Source: Litoreibacter halocynthiae (GTDB taxonomy: Bacteria > Pseudomonadota > Alphaproteobacteria > Rhodobacterales > Rhodobacteraceae). From it: a DNA stretch of 64,000 nucleotides. The notes below the pieces were generated by a model. The model searched no databases. It had not been told where the DNA came from and saw only the letters and a program-made list of their open reading frames with translations. Location of the stretch: the NCBI RefSeq assembly GCF_004365635.1, contig NZ_SOBH01000001.1, positions 186,001 through 250,000 of the forward strand, read 5' to 3'. Positions 34,866 through 47,145 of the stretch are shown piece by piece. How positions within the stretch are numbered: position 1 is the stretch's first letter; every line of letters starts with the position of its first letter. A program made the translations under genes and the position numbers.

Positions 34866-35942
34866 TTAGTGCGTTTTGAAGACGCCCGGCAATGACACTT
34901 CCAAAAGCTCAAGATCATCGGACGCGTCGGCGTATTTGGTCTTCATGCCCGGTGGAATTACAAACGCATCGCCCGCTTCCAGCGCGTAGGACTTCTTGCC
35001 CTCGCCGTGCAGGACCATCGTGCCGTCCATTACAAATGTGAACAGAATATCGGCGTCGTGGCTGGACCAATCGGCAACGCCGTCTTTCTTCACAACCTGA
35101 ACGCCCGCAACATTGCGGGTGTTTTGCGCAATCGTGGTATCGCGGCAGGTGAAGCCACCCATTCGGAACGGTTGCCAAGTTGCGTCTTCGGCTTTGTGAT
35201 GCACGAATTTTTGCCCCTGAAAGTCGCGGTTGGGATTGGCTGGGCCGTTTGGCAGTTCCATCTCATGGTCAATTGTCGTGACATGTTCAGCTGGAACGCC
35301 GATCTCTATAACTTCAATATTTTCAGACGCATATAACACCCGATGCCGGATTTCCGGCGGCTGGATCACGCAGTTGCCCGCGTGCAGCCGGAAGGGCTCG
35401 CCCTGATCCTCGTAGACCAAATCCACCCAACCGCGATAACAGAAAATCAGCTGAAACCCGACCGTGTGATAATGTACCATGTCCGGCACCGGCCCTCCGT
35501 CTGGAATGCGGATATGCGACGCGATGATCGAGCCGCCAAGGCGGTCGGGGATCAGATCACGATACTGCATTCCCGCCCGACCGATGACCCATGGGGCCTG
35601 ATCGGCAAGACGTCGCACGACAAATGCGTGCTGCGTTTCCGGCATGACAAGTGGCGGATTGAGCTCTGCGATTTCGATCCGTGTGCCGTTTGGCGCAACC
35701 AAGTCACGCTGCCCGTCGGCGAACCCGTCTGGGTCGTCGGTCAGGATGCGCAATGTGCCCGCAGGGTCCGGCACGCCCCGTTCGATGCGCAGCCGTAATC
35801 CGTATCCGGAAAACACCGCAACGGTGGGGTCATCAGCTGGAAAGATCATGTCCATCCGCATACCCAGAATCTTGGTGAAAAATTGAATGTCATCACGCAG
35901 TTTCTGCGTAGGTAGGCGAATTTCCGCAATGATGTCTGGCAT
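34866..35942 (-). CDS. VOC-bicupin fusion protein
   Basis: 358 residues. The first 110 look like half a glyoxalase/VOC module (IAEIRLPTQKLRDDIQFFTK, then VAVFSGYGLRLRIERG). Then come two cupin barrels: one with MVHYHTVGFQLIFCYRGWVD and GNCVIQPPEIRHRVL (about 165-240), the second with DADILFTFVMDGTMVLHGEG and AGDAFVIPPGMKTKY (about 285-350). The first barrel keeps HYH and a late His, so it may bind metal; the second lacks the first histidines and may be structural. Divergent from maeB. It may be a dioxygenase- or isomerase-like enzyme acting on a keto acid, or a sensor; the substrate is unknown. Confidence 0.75.
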   Translation of the reverse strand: MPDIIAEIRLPTQKLRDDIQFFTKILGMRMDMIFPADDPTVAVFSGYGLRLRIERGVPDPAGTLRILTDDPDGFADGQRDLVAPNGTRIEIAELNPPLVMPETQHAFVVRRLADQAPWVIGRAGMQYRDLIPDRLGGSIIASHIRIPDGGPVPDMVHYHTVGFQLIFCYRGWVDLVYEDQGEPFRLHAGNCVIQPPEIRHRVLYASENIEVIEIGVPAEHVTTIDHEMELPNGPANPNRDFQGQKFVHHKAEDATWQPFRMGGFTCRDTTIAQNTRNVAGVQVVKKDGVADWSSHDADILFTFVMDGTMVLHGEGKKSYALEAGDAFVIPPGMKTKYADASDDLELLEVSLPGVFKTH

Positions 35943-36008
35943 GATCCCCCCGTTTTAGCGCAGAGTGGGCGGAGAGAATGCAATATGCAACACTTGCCTT
36001 ACGCTACG

Positions 36009-36057
36009 TTTTGCGTCACATAACGGGCAAAATGCGAAATAGTTTAACATTAAACTA
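36009..36057. promoter_or_regulatory. Two inverted repeats upstream of maeB
   Basis: TTTTGC at 36009-36014 pairs with GCAAAA at 36027-36032. Then TAGTTTAA-CA-TTAAACTA at 36040-36057 forms an 8-bp dyad 22 bases before the maeB start, just ahead of the AGGAG-type ribosome site. Both are candidate operators in the 136-base divergent region between the VOC-bicupin gene and maeB. Confidence 0.4.
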
Positions 36058-36078
36058 ATTTATTCTAGGAGAATTGCC

Positions 36079-38373
36079 ATGTCAGACGAGCGTACCGAAA
36101 AAGACCGCCAACAGTCGCTTCGTCAGGCTGCCTTGGACTATCACCGTTATCCCAAACCCGGGAAGCTGGAAATCCGAGCGACCAAGCCGTTGGCCAACGG
36201 GCGTGACTTGTCGCGTGCTTATTCCCCCGGCGTTGCCGAGGCCTGCCTTGAGATCAAGGCCGAACCTGACACGGCCCGCGACTATACCTCCCGCGGCAAT
36301 CTTGTCGGCGTGGTCACCAATGGTACTGCGGTCCTTGGTCTTGGCAATATCGGTGCGCTCGCTTCCAAACCGGTGATGGAAGGCAAGGCGGTGTTGTTCA
36401 AGAAATTTGCCAATATCGACTGTTTCGATATCGAGCTGGACGAGAAAGACCCCGAGAAGCTGGCCGAAATCGTGTGCGCGCTCGGCCCGACTTTCGGCGC
36501 GATTAACCTTGAGGATATCAAGGCCCCTGACTGCTTTATCGTTGAGGATATTTGCCGTGAGCGCATGGATATCCCCGTCTTTCACGACGACCAGCACGGC
36601 ACCGCGATTGTTGTAGGTGCTGCGGCAACCAACGCGCTGCGGGTTGCAGGAAAGAAATTCGAGGACATCAAGATCGTCTCCACCGGCGGTGGCGCTGCGG
36701 GCATCGCTTGCCTCAACATGCTGTTGAAGCTGGGTGTAAAGCGCGAGAATGTTTGGCTCTGCGACATCGCGGGGTTGGTCTATGAGGGCCGCACCGAGGA
36801 GATGACACCGCAGAAAGCCGACTTCGCGCAAAAATCCGACTTGCGCAGCCTCGATGAGGTGATCGAAGGTGCGGACCTGTTCCTTGGCTTGTCGGGGCCG
36901 GGTGTGTTGAAACCCGAAATGGTCGCAAAAATGGCCTCAACGCCGATCATTTTCGCGCTGGCCAACCCGACGCCGGAAATCATGCCGGACGACGCCCGCA
37001 AGGTCGCCCCCGATGCAATCATTGCCACGGGGCGCAGCGACTATCCGAACCAAGTGAACAACGTGCTTTGCTTTCCGTTCATCTTCCGTGGGGCGCTGGA
37101 TGTGGGTGCGACCACGATCAATGACGAGATGAAAATCGGCTGCGTCGAAGGCATCGCGGCTCTTGCACGCGCCACCACCTCTGCCGAGGCTGCCGCCGCG
37201 TATCAAGGCGAGCAACTGACCTTTGGCGCAGATTACCTGATTCCCAAACCATTTGACCCGCGTTTGATTGGTGTGGTGGCTTCCGCCGTGGCCAAGGCTG
37301 CGATGGAGAGCGGTGTGGCGAAGCGCCCGTTGGAAGATCTTGAAAGCTACAAGGCGGAGCTCGATGGTTCTGTCTTCAAATCCGCCATGATCATGCGCCC
37401 TGTGTTCGAGGCCGCCCGCACTGTGACGCGGAAGATCGTCTTTACCGAAGGCGAGAGCGAGCGCGTGCTGCGCGCCGCCAATGCGATGCTGGAGGATACG
37501 ACCGACAAGCCGATCCTCGTCGGTCGCCCTGAGGTGATCGAGCGTCGTGCCGAGCGGGCTGGACTATCAATCAAGCCGGGTCGCGATTTCGAGCTGGTGA
37601 ACCCCAACGACGATCCGCGTTACCGCGACTATTGGCAGACCTACCACGCGATCATGGCGCGTCGGGGTGTAACACCCGATCTGGCGCGTGCGATCATGCG
37701 CACCAACACCACCGCCATCGGCGCGGTGATGGTGCATCGCGGAGAGGCAGACAGCCTGATTTGCGGCACGTTCGGGCAGTTCCTGTGGCATCTCAATTAC
37801 GTCACGCAGGTCTTGGGAGGGAAGGAATTGCATCCGGTCGGTGCGCTTTCTTTGATGATCCTTGAAGACGGCCCGCTTTTTGTTGCAGACACCCATGTGC
37901 ATGCCGAGCCTACAGCGGAGCAAATTGCCGAAACCGTTATCGCCGCCGCCCGCCATGTGCGCCGCTTCGGTGTGACACCAAAAATCGCGCTCTGTTCCAA
38001 TTCGCAATTTGGCAATCTTGACAGCATTACGGGCCAACGGATGCGCGGGGCGCTTGATATTCTCGACTCCACGCCGCGTGACTTCGCTTATGAGGGTGAG
38101 ATGCATACCGATGCGGCGCTGGATCAGGAATTGCGCGCGCGCATCATGCCTGAGAGCCGTTTTGAAGGTGCGGCTAACGTGTTGGTCTTTGCCAATACAG
38201 ACGCGGCATCGGGGGTTCGCAACATCTTGAAAATGAAGGCAGGCGGGCTTGAGGTCGGCCCGATCCTGATGGGCATGGGCAACAAGGCGCATATCGTCAC
38301 CCCGTCGATTACCGCGCGGGGGTTGCTGAACATGTCGGCCATCGCCGGCACGCCCGTCGCCCACTACGGATGA
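36079..38373 (+). CDS. maeB: NADP-dependent malic enzyme with C-terminal phosphotransacetylase-like domain
   Basis: Decarboxylates malate to pyruvate with NADP. 764 residues: the malic domain (about 1-170, with [17 protein letters not shown] and [14 protein letters not shown]), the NAD-binding domain (about 170-430, [17 protein letters not shown]) and a PTA-like domain (about 440-764, [20 protein letters not shown]) that is regulatory, not catalytic, in MaeB enzymes. The ATG at 36079 follows AGGAGAATTGCC. It supplies pyruvate and NADPH when growing on C4 acids. Confidence 0.95.
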   Translation: MSDERTEKDRQQSLRQAALDYHRYPKPGKLEIRATKPLANGRDLSRAYSPGVAEACLEIKAEPDTARDYTSRGNLVGVVTNGTAVLGLGNIGALASKPVMEGKAVLFKKFANIDCFDIELDEKDPEKLAEIVCALGPTFGAINLEDIKAPDCFIVEDICRERMDIPVFHDDQHGTAIVVGAAATNALRVAGKKFEDIKIVSTGGGAAGIACLNMLLKLGVKRENVWLCDIAGLVYEGRTEEMTPQKADFAQKSDLRSLDEVIEGADLFLGLSGPGVLKPEMVAKMASTPIIFALANPTPEIMPDDARKVAPDAIIATGRSDYPNQVNNVLCFPFIFRGALDVGATTINDEMKIGCVEGIAALARATTSAEAAAAYQGEQLTFGADYLIPKPFDPRLIGVVASAVAKAAMESGVAKRPLEDLESYKAELDGSVFKSAMIMRPVFEAARTVTRKIVFTEGESERVLRAANAMLEDTTDKPILVGRPEVIERRAERAGLSIKPGRDFELVNPNDDPRYRDYWQTYHAIMARRGVTPDLARAIMRTNTTAIGAVMVHRGEADSLICGTFGQFLWHLNYVTQVLGGKELHPVGALSLMILEDGPLFVADTHVHAEPTAEQIAETVIAAARHVRRFGVTPKIALCSNSQFGNLDSITGQRMRGALDILDSTPRDFAYEGEMHTDAALDQELRARIMPESRFEGAANVLVFANTDAASGVRNILKMKAGGLEVGPILMGMGNKAHIVTPSITARGLLNMSAIAGTPVAHYG

Positions 38374-38410
38374 GGTGATCTAACGGAGCCTTCGGCCCGA
38401 CATTGTTTGG

Positions 38411-38431
38411 GTCGGGGGTTGCACCCCCGAC
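38411..38431. terminator. Strong GC hairpin between convergent maeB and tyrS
   Basis: GTCGGGGGT-TGC-ACCCCCGAC is a 9-bp perfect stem with a 3-base loop, 37 bases after the maeB stop. An upstream CCCGAC (38397-38402) can pair with the same GTCGGG, so two hairpins compete. No T-run, but the position between convergent genes fits a bidirectional stop. Confidence 0.55.
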
Positions 38432-38446
38432 CGGCACGTTGCAACG

Positions 38447-39697
38447 CTAGCTTAAAGTCACCAAAGCGTGGCGCTTTTTGCCTGCCGACAGCTTGATCGG
38501 CTGCGCCAACTGGTCGGCCGTGATGAACAGTCCGGCGTCACTCAGCGCTTCGTCATTCATCTTCGCGCCGTTCTCCGAAATCAGGCGCTTTGCCTCTTTG
38601 CCTGACCCGGCAAGTCCGGAGCGTACGATCAGCTGAACGATCGAAATCCCGTCGCCCAACTCCTCCGCCGTCAAGGCCAGCGTCGGCAAATCGTCACCAG
38701 TGCCACCTTTTTCAAACACGTCATGCGCGGTGGCTTCCGCCGTCCGCGCGGCGTCTTCGCCATGCAGCAATGTTGTGACCGCGTTCGCCAGAATGACCTT
38801 GGCCGCGTTGATGTCGGAGCCTTCAAGCGCCCCCAAGCGATCGCACTCTGGCACCGGAAGTTCAGTGAACAGTTTCAAGAACTTGCCGGTGTCGGCGTCC
38901 GTCGTGTTGCGCCAGAATTGCCAGAACTCATAAGGGCTGAGCATGTCGCCGTTCAGCCAGATTGCCCCGCCTTGCGACTTGCCCATTTTGCGTCCGTCAG
39001 ATGTGGTCAGCAAAGGGGTCGTCAGGCCGTAGATCTCGTGATCCAGCACCCGCCGTGTCAGGTCGATACCGTTCACGATATTGCCCCACTGGTCCGATCC
39101 GCCCATCTGCAACAGGCAACCGTAGCGGCGGTTCAGCTCAAGAAAATCATAGGCTTGCAGGATCATGTAATTGAATTCGAGAAAGCTCAGGCTTTGCTCG
39201 CGGTCCAACCGTGACTTGACCGAATCGAAGCTGAGCATCCTGTTCACCGAAAAATGCCGCCCGATGTCGCGCAGGAATTCGAGGTAGTTCAACCCGTCCA
39301 GCCATTCGGCGTTATTGAGCATAATTGCGTCGGTGTCGCCGTCACCATAGGAGAGGTATTTGGAGAAGACCTGCTGCATGCCGTCGATATTGGCGTCAAT
39401 CGCGGCATCGTCGAGCAACGGGCGCTCGTCCGCGCGGAAGCTGGGATCACCAACCTTCGTGGTGCCGCCGCCCATAAGGGTGATCGGCTTGCCGCCGGTC
39501 TTCTGGAACCAGCGCAGCACCATGATGTTCATCAAGTGGCCGACATGTAACGATTTCGCCGTTGCGTCGTAGCCGATATAGGCAGGGACCACACCTTTGA
39601 TCAAAGCCTCGTCCAGCCCTTGATAGTCGGTACAATCGGCCAGAAAGCCACGCTCTATCATCACGGTCAGAAATTCGGATTTGGCATGGTAGGTCAT
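38447..39697 (-). CDS. tyrS: Tyrosyl-tRNA synthetase
   Basis: Class I aminoacyl-tRNA synthetase, 416 residues. The HIGH-type motif is SLHVGHLMN, and the tyrosine pocket and tRNA part include [21 protein letters not shown] appears as [10 protein letters not shown]. The C-terminal S4 RNA-binding domain is at about 350-416 ([20 protein letters not shown]). The start MTYHAKSEF at 39697 is chosen; a long upstream extension overlaps the divergent anmK gene. Confidence 0.96.
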   Translation of the reverse strand: MTYHAKSEFLTVMIERGFLADCTDYQGLDEALIKGVVPAYIGYDATAKSLHVGHLMNIMVLRWFQKTGGKPITLMGGGTTKVGDPSFRADERPLLDDAAIDANIDGMQQVFSKYLSYGDGDTDAIMLNNAEWLDGLNYLEFLRDIGRHFSVNRMLSFDSVKSRLDREQSLSFLEFNYMILQAYDFLELNRRYGCLLQMGGSDQWGNIVNGIDLTRRVLDHEIYGLTTPLLTTSDGRKMGKSQGGAIWLNGDMLSPYEFWQFWRNTTDADTGKFLKLFTELPVPECDRLGALEGSDINAAKVILANAVTTLLHGEDAARTAEATAHDVFEKGGTGDDLPTLALTAEELGDGISIVQLIVRSGLAGSGKEAKRLISENGAKMNDEALSDAGLFITADQLAQPIKLSAGKKRHALVTLS

Positions 39698-39764
39698 TGG
39701 GGTATCGTCCCTGCAAAACAGTGTTTCGCGCCTTATAGGCGTGAGGGCGGCGAAGGGAAAGCCA

Positions 39765-40877
39765 TTGAAGATCACCGGTCCAATTTGGGCGCTTGGCGCG
39801 ATGTCCGGCACATCCCTTGACGGGGTGGATGCAGCGCTGCTGCGTACCGACGGCGAAACCATCGCGGTTTTCGGTGCCAGCGCGTATCGCGCTTACTCCG
39901 AGGACGAGCGCGCGCGCATCGCCCAAGCGCTTGGCCAATGGCATGATGGCGCGGACGTGGCTCAGGCCGCCGAGACGGTTGAAACGGTGCACGCAGCCCT
40001 TCTGTCACGCATGATGACAATCGAGTCAGACCAATCGCCGGTGCTGATTGGCTTCCACGGCCAAACCCTTGCCCATGACCCCGACAATCAGCGCACGCAT
40101 CAAACGGGTGACGGGGCGCTGTTGGCTGAAATTCTGCAATGTCCTGTGGTTTGGGATTTTCGCAGCGCTGATGTTCAGCTGGGCGGGCAGGGCGCACCGC
40201 TTGCGCCATTCTTCCATTTTGCCTGTGCGAAATATCTATCGCTAGATACGCCCACCGCGTTCCTGAACCTTGGTGGCGTGGGCAATGTGACCTATATCGA
40301 CCCTAGCCATGACAAACCGCAGGCAGAGGGCGCGCTTCTGGCTTTCGACACGGGTCCTGCCAACGCACCGATAAACGACTTGATGCAAACCCGTTTGAAC
40401 AAGTCCTATGACCGAGACGGGGGTCTTGCGGGAAAAGGCACAGCCAATGCGCAGATCGTCGAGAAATTTCTGAATCAGGCCTACTTCCATAAAATACCAC
40501 CCAAGTCGCTGGACCGTGACGACTTCACGCAATTGTCGCATGACGTAGCAGACCTTGCCGACGCCGATGCCGCCGCGACGCTGAGCGAATGCTGCGCCGC
40601 TGCTGTCGCTCGTGCGATGGAGCATATGCCGAAGAAACCCACCCGAATTCTGGTCTGCGGCGGCGGACGGCGGAACACCCATATCATGGCGCGCCTTAAA
40701 GCCCTGACAGGGCTGCAAATTGACGACATCGACGATCACGGTCTCGACGGCGATATGCTGGAGGCGCAGGCCTTTGCCTACCTCGCCGTGCGGGTGGCGC
40801 GCGGGTTGCCCACCAGTTGCCCCAGCACGACGGGTGTGGGTGCAAATGTCGGTGGTGGAACGGTCAGTCACCCCTAG
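39765..40877 (+). CDS. anmK: Anhydro-N-acetylmuramic acid kinase
   Basis: Phosphorylates and opens 1,6-anhydro-MurNAc in cell-wall recycling. About 370 residues. ATP loop [19 protein letters not shown], then [14 protein letters not shown], and [14 protein letters not shown]; the C-terminal [15 protein letters not shown] is typical. The best start is a TTG at 39765 ([11 protein letters not shown]) with GAAGGGAAAG before it; a GTG at 39741 is possible. Divergent from tyrS. The 3' end overlaps the convergent cupin gene by 14 bases. Confidence 0.93.
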   Translation: MKITGPIWALGAMSGTSLDGVDAALLRTDGETIAVFGASAYRAYSEDERARIAQALGQWHDGADVAQAAETVETVHAALLSRMMTIESDQSPVLIGFHGQTLAHDPDNQRTHQTGDGALLAEILQCPVVWDFRSADVQLGGQGAPLAPFFHFACAKYLSLDTPTAFLNLGGVGNVTYIDPSHDKPQAEGALLAFDTGPANAPINDLMQTRLNKSYDRDGGLAGKGTANAQIVEKFLNQAYFHKIPPKSLDRDDFTQLSHDVADLADADAAATLSECCAAAVARAMEHMPKKPTRILVCGGGRRNTHIMARLKALTGLQIDDIDDHGLDGDMLEAQAFAYLAVRVARGLPTSCPSTTGVGANVGGGTVSHP

Positions 40878-41292
40878 GGATGTCAAAGCCGGGCGCGGCC
40901 AGCTCGAACCCGTCAAACGTAAACCCTGGCGACACGGTGCAGCCGACTAGGGCCCACCCATTGGGTGCAGAGGCCGCTTGCCATTCGCCAGCCTCAACAA
41001 CGATTTGTGGTCGCTGTCCTGCTTCGAAATCGGGCCCTAAAATGTGGTCGGTGGCGGGTCCCGTGTGACTTGGAGATATCGACAAAACCAGCGGCGTGCC
41101 CGCGTAAAAGTGCCATATCTCACCCGCATCCACGCGGTGCCAATGACTCCGCTCACCCTGTTTGAGCAGGAAATATATGCACGTGCCGGAGGGCCTCCCG
41201 TCACCATCTGCGACCCATGTCTGGCGATACCAGCCGCCTTCGGGGTGGGGTTGAAGGTCTAGGTGTTTGATCAGGGTGTCAGCGTCACTCAT
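40864..41292 (-). CDS. Cupin DUF985-family protein
   Basis: 142 residues, a single cupin barrel of the DUF985 type: [17 protein letters not shown], then [20 protein letters not shown] with the metal-type histidines, and the C-terminal [19 protein letters not shown] block. Function not established; a sugar-nucleotide or unknown small-molecule role is possible. Follows the membrane gene 4 bases away on the same strand, so it is the end of an eno-membrane protein-cupin unit. Confidence 0.85.
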   Translation of the reverse strand: MSDADTLIKHLDLQPHPEGGWYRQTWVADGDGRPSGTCIYFLLKQGERSHWHRVDAGEIWHFYAGTPLVLSISPSHTGPATDHILGPDFEAGQRPQIVVEAGEWQAASAPNGWALVGCTVSPGFTFDGFELAAPGFDIPRGD

Positions 41293-41296
41293 CTGG

Positions 41297-43533
<2,237 letters not shown>

Positions 43534-43569
43534 TCAACAATCTTTAGCAAGGTGGTTAGAGCGAGCTAT

Positions 43570-45114
43570 TCAAGACTGATCGGTGCGCGCACCCAAGCCT
43601 GCCAAAAGCGGACCCAGATGGGCTTCGTAGTTCCGCCATGCCTCCGAGCTTCCTTGATACATTTCTTGCCGAACCTGACCTGTGGAGGCCGTTTGAACAG
43701 CGCGCTTGGTCTTGTGGAAACTCAAACAGTTATCTTCCCACTCGAGACCGGCAAAATCCAGAATGCGCCGGGTTTCGCGTTCCTGATTTTCAGTCAAAAG
43801 CTCATAATCCATATCCAGAACTCGACCGGGAAAACGTTCGTGCCAGAATGACATAAGATCCTGATACAGATGATAAAATTGCGCGATATTCTCCTGCGAG
43901 TAACGGTAGTCATTGCCCGATGTCACAAAGCTGTGTCGATAGATCGACCAGCAAACTGCCCGCGCGTCCCGCGTACAATGGATCACTTTGGCTTCCGGCA
44001 GGGCTTTAAGAATGAATCCGATCCAGCGGAAGTTCAGCGGAAGCTTATCGGTGATCACTGATGAATCCGTCTCGGCGTCGGCCAGCCCGCCTAAATATCC
44101 CGCACGGATTTCTCGCAGCAACGCTTCGCTCATCGGCTGGTTCAATGCGTTGGTGCGGCCCAACACATTGTTTAAAAGCCCCAATTCTCCAGCACCATAG
44201 ACCTTCGAATGACTTGCCAGAATTTGTTCGGTCAGCGATGTGCCGGAGCGGGGCATGCCCAAAACGAAGATTGGCCGACGTCTGGCAACCGGAACCGAAA
44301 GTTCGGGCACGGATTCCGAGAATATCCCTTTTATGCGTTTGAATAGCTTTTGATCGGCGGTCGCGTCGTAAGGCGTCACTGCGCCCCGCGCATGGTTGGC
44401 GGCGTCGAAATGTTTGAATGCGCGGTCATATTCGCCAATGTCGTCATAGGCTTTGCCCAACGCGAAATTCAGACGCATCTCCGCCTCGGCCTCCAATCCG
44501 CCGGTGGTCAAAAGCGCTTCCATTTCTTTGATATGGGGATCACCCGCAGTGTAGCGCCGACATTCGGCAAGGTTTTGGTGGGCGACAACAAATCCGGGGT
44601 TCAGTTCCAAACTGCGCCGAAAGCACGTCGCCGCCGCCTCCCGATCCCCAAGATGCATCAACACGTCACCCTTGTTGCACACCGCTTCAACGTAATCGGG
44701 TGCAATTGCAATCGCGCGATCAAACAGGGCCAACGCATCCGCATTGCGATCCATGTCTTTCATCAGGCAGCCCAGATTATTGAGCGCTTCTACATAGTCG
44801 GGCTTCTGGTCAATCGCCGCCAGATAATGCTTGGCGGCGTCTTTGAAGTGCCCCAAATCACTCAACACGATGCCCAGGTTGTTTTGCGCTTCGGCGTAGT
44901 CCGGGCGTTGCTTGACCGCAGCACGCAGTGGCACAAGCGCGTCTTCCAAGCGCCCCATCTCCTTCAGGATCAGACCTGTGAGGTTTTGCGTGATGGGAAA
45001 ATCCGGAAAGTCCTGATCCAGCTCTTGAGCTTTCGACAGCGCAGCTTCAAGCTCACCTCTCTGAAAAGGCTCAACAATTTCCATCAGTTGCTCTTGAGTG
45101 GGTCGCTCGCTCAT
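43570..45114 (-). CDS. TPR-repeat sulfotransferase
   Basis: 514 residues. The N-terminal 1-180 is a row of about five TPR repeats (AEAQNNLGIVLSDLGHFKDA, VEALNNLGCLMKDMDRNADA). After a linker, a sulfotransferase domain starts near 280 with the PAPS phosphate loop G286-MPRSGTS293. Further pieces are SSVITDKLPLNFRWIGFI and the 3'-phosphate site region VIHCTRDARAVCWSIYRHSF. It moves sulfate from PAPS to an unknown acceptor, with the TPR part as docking platform, as in tyrosylprotein-sulfotransferase-like enzymes. No signal peptide, so probably cytoplasmic. Its start overlaps the Fur-family gene stop by 4 bases. Downstream is the 177-base eno promoter region. Confidence 0.88.
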   Translation of the reverse strand: MSERPTQEQLMEIVEPFQRGELEAALSKAQELDQDFPDFPITQNLTGLILKEMGRLEDALVPLRAAVKQRPDYAEAQNNLGIVLSDLGHFKDAAKHYLAAIDQKPDYVEALNNLGCLMKDMDRNADALALFDRAIAIAPDYVEAVCNKGDVLMHLGDREAAATCFRRSLELNPGFVVAHQNLAECRRYTAGDPHIKEMEALLTTGGLEAEAEMRLNFALGKAYDDIGEYDRAFKHFDAANHARGAVTPYDATADQKLFKRIKGIFSESVPELSVPVARRRPIFVLGMPRSGTSLTEQILASHSKVYGAGELGLLNNVLGRTNALNQPMSEALLREIRAGYLGGLADAETDSSVITDKLPLNFRWIGFILKALPEAKVIHCTRDARAVCWSIYRHSFVTSGNDYRYSQENIAQFYHLYQDLMSFWHERFPGRVLDMDYELLTENQERETRRILDFAGLEWEDNCLSFHKTKRAVQTASTGQVRQEMYQGSSEAWRNYEAHLGPLLAGLGARTDQS

Positions 45115-45518
45115 GTGTCTTTGACTCCGTAAAGTTCCAAGCGGTGTCCCTTCAATTTGTAGCCTAGGCGTTTGGCAATCCTCTCTTGAAGTTCTTCGAT
45201 CTCGGGGTCGACAAACTCGATCACCTCACCGGTTTGCATGTCGATGAGGTGGTCATGATGGTCACGCTCTGCGTCTTCATAGCGCGCGCGCCCGTCGCCG
45301 AATTCCAGTCGTTCCAACAGTCCGGCTTCCTCAAACAACTTTACCGTTCGGTACACTGTGGCGATCGAAATTCCCGCGTCCAAAGCCGACGCGCGTGCAT
45401 GGAGTTCTTCCACGTCGGGGTGGTCGTCCGCTTCCTCCAGCACTTGCGCAATCACACGGCGCTGTCCGGTCATGCGCAGCCCGCGTTCTGCCGAGCGGCT
45501 GATGATGGATTTTCCCAT
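45111..45518 (-). CDS. fur: Fur-family metalloregulator (Fur/Mur type)
   Basis: 135 residues with the Fur fold: winged helix (LRMTGQRRVIAQVLEEADDH, ISIATVYRTVKLFEEAGLLE) and dimerisation/metal part (RDHHDHLIDMQTGEVIEFVD). The protein has no cysteine at all, so it lacks the CxxC structural zinc sites of E. coli Fur. This is usual for alphaproteobacterial Fur/Mur proteins that respond to manganese or iron. The HHDH sequence is the metal site. Not the Irr type, as the heme regulatory motif is missing. Overlaps the TPR-sulfotransferase gene by 4 bases. Confidence 0.88.
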   Translation of the reverse strand: MGKSIISRSAERGLRMTGQRRVIAQVLEEADDHPDVEELHARASALDAGISIATVYRTVKLFEEAGLLERLEFGDGRARYEDAERDHHDHLIDMQTGEVIEFVDPEIEELQERIAKRLGYKLKGHRLELYGVKDT

Positions 45519-45717
45519 AGGTCGTGGCCCCCTTCGTCGTTACCATGCATTTTAGGCACGGCACCGCCAAGCCTCCAGCCCAAATAGCGCCTAAGGCTTG
45601 ACTTATCGTCCCTCAGGGCGCATTTGCCCCTCAAGCCTGCGCACTTATGGTGCCGCGTGAGCTTTGCAAATCCAGCAAAGCACTGCACCGCCGCAGCACA
45701 CACGTTCCCGATATTCA

Positions 45718-45765
45718 CGCGAATGGGTCCGGTGGAGGAAACGCCTCCACGACCATTTTAACGCG
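45718..45765 (+). ncRNA. Structured 5' leader of the DEAD-box helicase mRNA (candidate cis-regulatory RNA)
   Basis: In the 298-base gap before the helicase, a long stem-loop can form in three stacked parts. CGCG 45718-45721 pairs with CGCG 45762-45765. AATGG(G)TC 45722-45729 pairs with GACCATT 45751-45757, with one bulged G. GTGGAGG 45732-45738 pairs with CCTCCAC 45744-45750, with loop AAACG. The hairpin ends about 50 bases before the helicase start codon. The rest of the gap has no gene. A leader that responds to cold or RNA helicase level is plausible, by analogy with other helicase mRNAs. Confidence 0.5.
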
Positions 45766-45816
45766 ACCTCACCGCCGATTCAGGCGTGGGGCCCACATGT
45801 CACGAGAGGACATGAC

Positions 45817-47145
45817 TTGAACAAATTTGAAGCTTTGGGGATCTCCCCGAAAATTGCCGAGAAACTTACAGAGAACGGCATTACGAACCCGACCCCGATC
45901 CAAGAAGAAGCGATCCCGATTATCCTGACCGGCCGCGACGTTATGGGGCTGGCCCAAACCGGCACCGGCAAGACCGCAGCTTTCGGGCTGCCGATGATCC
46001 ACAACCTGATCAAAGTTGGCACCAAGCCGGCCCCGCGCACCGTGCGCGGCCTGATCCTTGCGCCGACCCGCGAGCTTGCCAAGCAAATCTGCGACAACCT
46101 GAAAATGTTCCAAGGTGGTGGCCACCTGAAGATCAACATGGTGGTCGGCGGTGTGTCGATTAACCCGCAAAAGAAGGCGCTTGAGCGCGGCACAGATATT
46201 CTGGTCGCGACGCCGGGTCGCCTGATCGACCTGCTGCAGCAAAAAGCTGTGGTGTTGGGCGATGCGAAGTATCTGGTGCTTGATGAAGCCGACCAAATGC
46301 TGGACATGGGCTTCATCCATGCCCTGCGCCAGATTGCACCGCTGCTTCCCAAAGAGCGCCAGACGCTGTGTTTCTCGGCCACCATGCCGAAGCTGATGGA
46401 AGAGCTGGCCGCGACCTATCTTGACCATCCGCGCCGCGTGCAAGTCGCCGCGCCGGGCAAGACTGCTGACAAGATCACTCAATCGGTTCACTACATCGCC
46501 AAAGCCGCGAAGAACGATCTGCTGATCGAGTTGATGGACAAGCACCGTGACGATCTTGCGCTGGTTTTCTGCCGCACCAAGCATGGTGCCGAAAAGCTGA
46601 TGAAGCTGCTTGATAGCAAGGGCTTCGCCGCAGGTTCCATCCATGGCAACAAGTCGCAAAACCATCGTGACCGCTCGTTGGCGCAGTTCAAGTCCGGTCA
46701 GCTGCGGGTCTTGGTGGCCACCGACGTGGCGGCCCGTGGCATCGACATTCCGGGGGTGGGCTTCGTGTATAACTACGATCTGCCAAACGTCCCTGAAAGC
46801 TACGTGCACCGCATTGGCCGGACCGCGCGTGCGGGCCGTGAAGGAGAGGCAATCGCCTTCTGTGCGCCGGACGAAATGGGTGAATTGAAAGACATCGAGA
46901 AGATGTTGAAGATCACCATTCCTGTCGCGGGTGGCCGCCGCTGGGCGCCACATGAAGAAGAGAAAAAGCCCGCGCGCGGTGGTGGCGGTAACCGTGGCGG
47001 TGGCCGTCCCGGTGGTGGTGGCGGCGGACGTCGCGGCCAAGGGAAGCCAAAAGCGGCAGGTGGCGAGGCCCCATCCGGTGGCGCGCCAAAGCGCAAGCGC
47101 AATCGCCGTCGTCGGGGCCAAGGCCCGTCTTCCGCCGCGGCGTAG
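45817..47145 (+). CDS. rhlE: DEAD-box ATP-dependent RNA helicase (RhlE type)
   Basis: About 442 residues from a TTG at 45817 (LNKFEALGISPKI) with GAGAGGA before it; upstream in-frame frames start in the leader and look non-coding. Helicase motifs are complete: Q motif (ITNPTPIQEEAIP), I (AQTGTGKTAAF), Ia (PTRELAKQ), II (VLDEADQMLD), III (SATMP), IV-VI ending in HRIGRTARAG. The C-terminal 60 residues are a Gly/Arg-rich tail (GGGGNRGGGRPGGGGGGRRG) followed by a lysine-rich end, for RNA contact. Unwinds structured RNA, in ribosome assembly or decay. A small membrane gene starts directly after the stop. Confidence 0.93.
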   Translation: MNKFEALGISPKIAEKLTENGITNPTPIQEEAIPIILTGRDVMGLAQTGTGKTAAFGLPMIHNLIKVGTKPAPRTVRGLILAPTRELAKQICDNLKMFQGGGHLKINMVVGGVSINPQKKALERGTDILVATPGRLIDLLQQKAVVLGDAKYLVLDEADQMLDMGFIHALRQIAPLLPKERQTLCFSATMPKLMEELAATYLDHPRRVQVAAPGKTADKITQSVHYIAKAAKNDLLIELMDKHRDDLALVFCRTKHGAEKLMKLLDSKGFAAGSIHGNKSQNHRDRSLAQFKSGQLRVLVATDVAARGIDIPGVGFVYNYDLPNVPESYVHRIGRTARAGREGEAIAFCAPDEMGELKDIEKMLKITIPVAGGRRWAPHEEEKKPARGGGGNRGGGRPGGGGGGRRGQGKPKAAGGEAPSGGAPKRKRNRRRRGQGPSSAAA

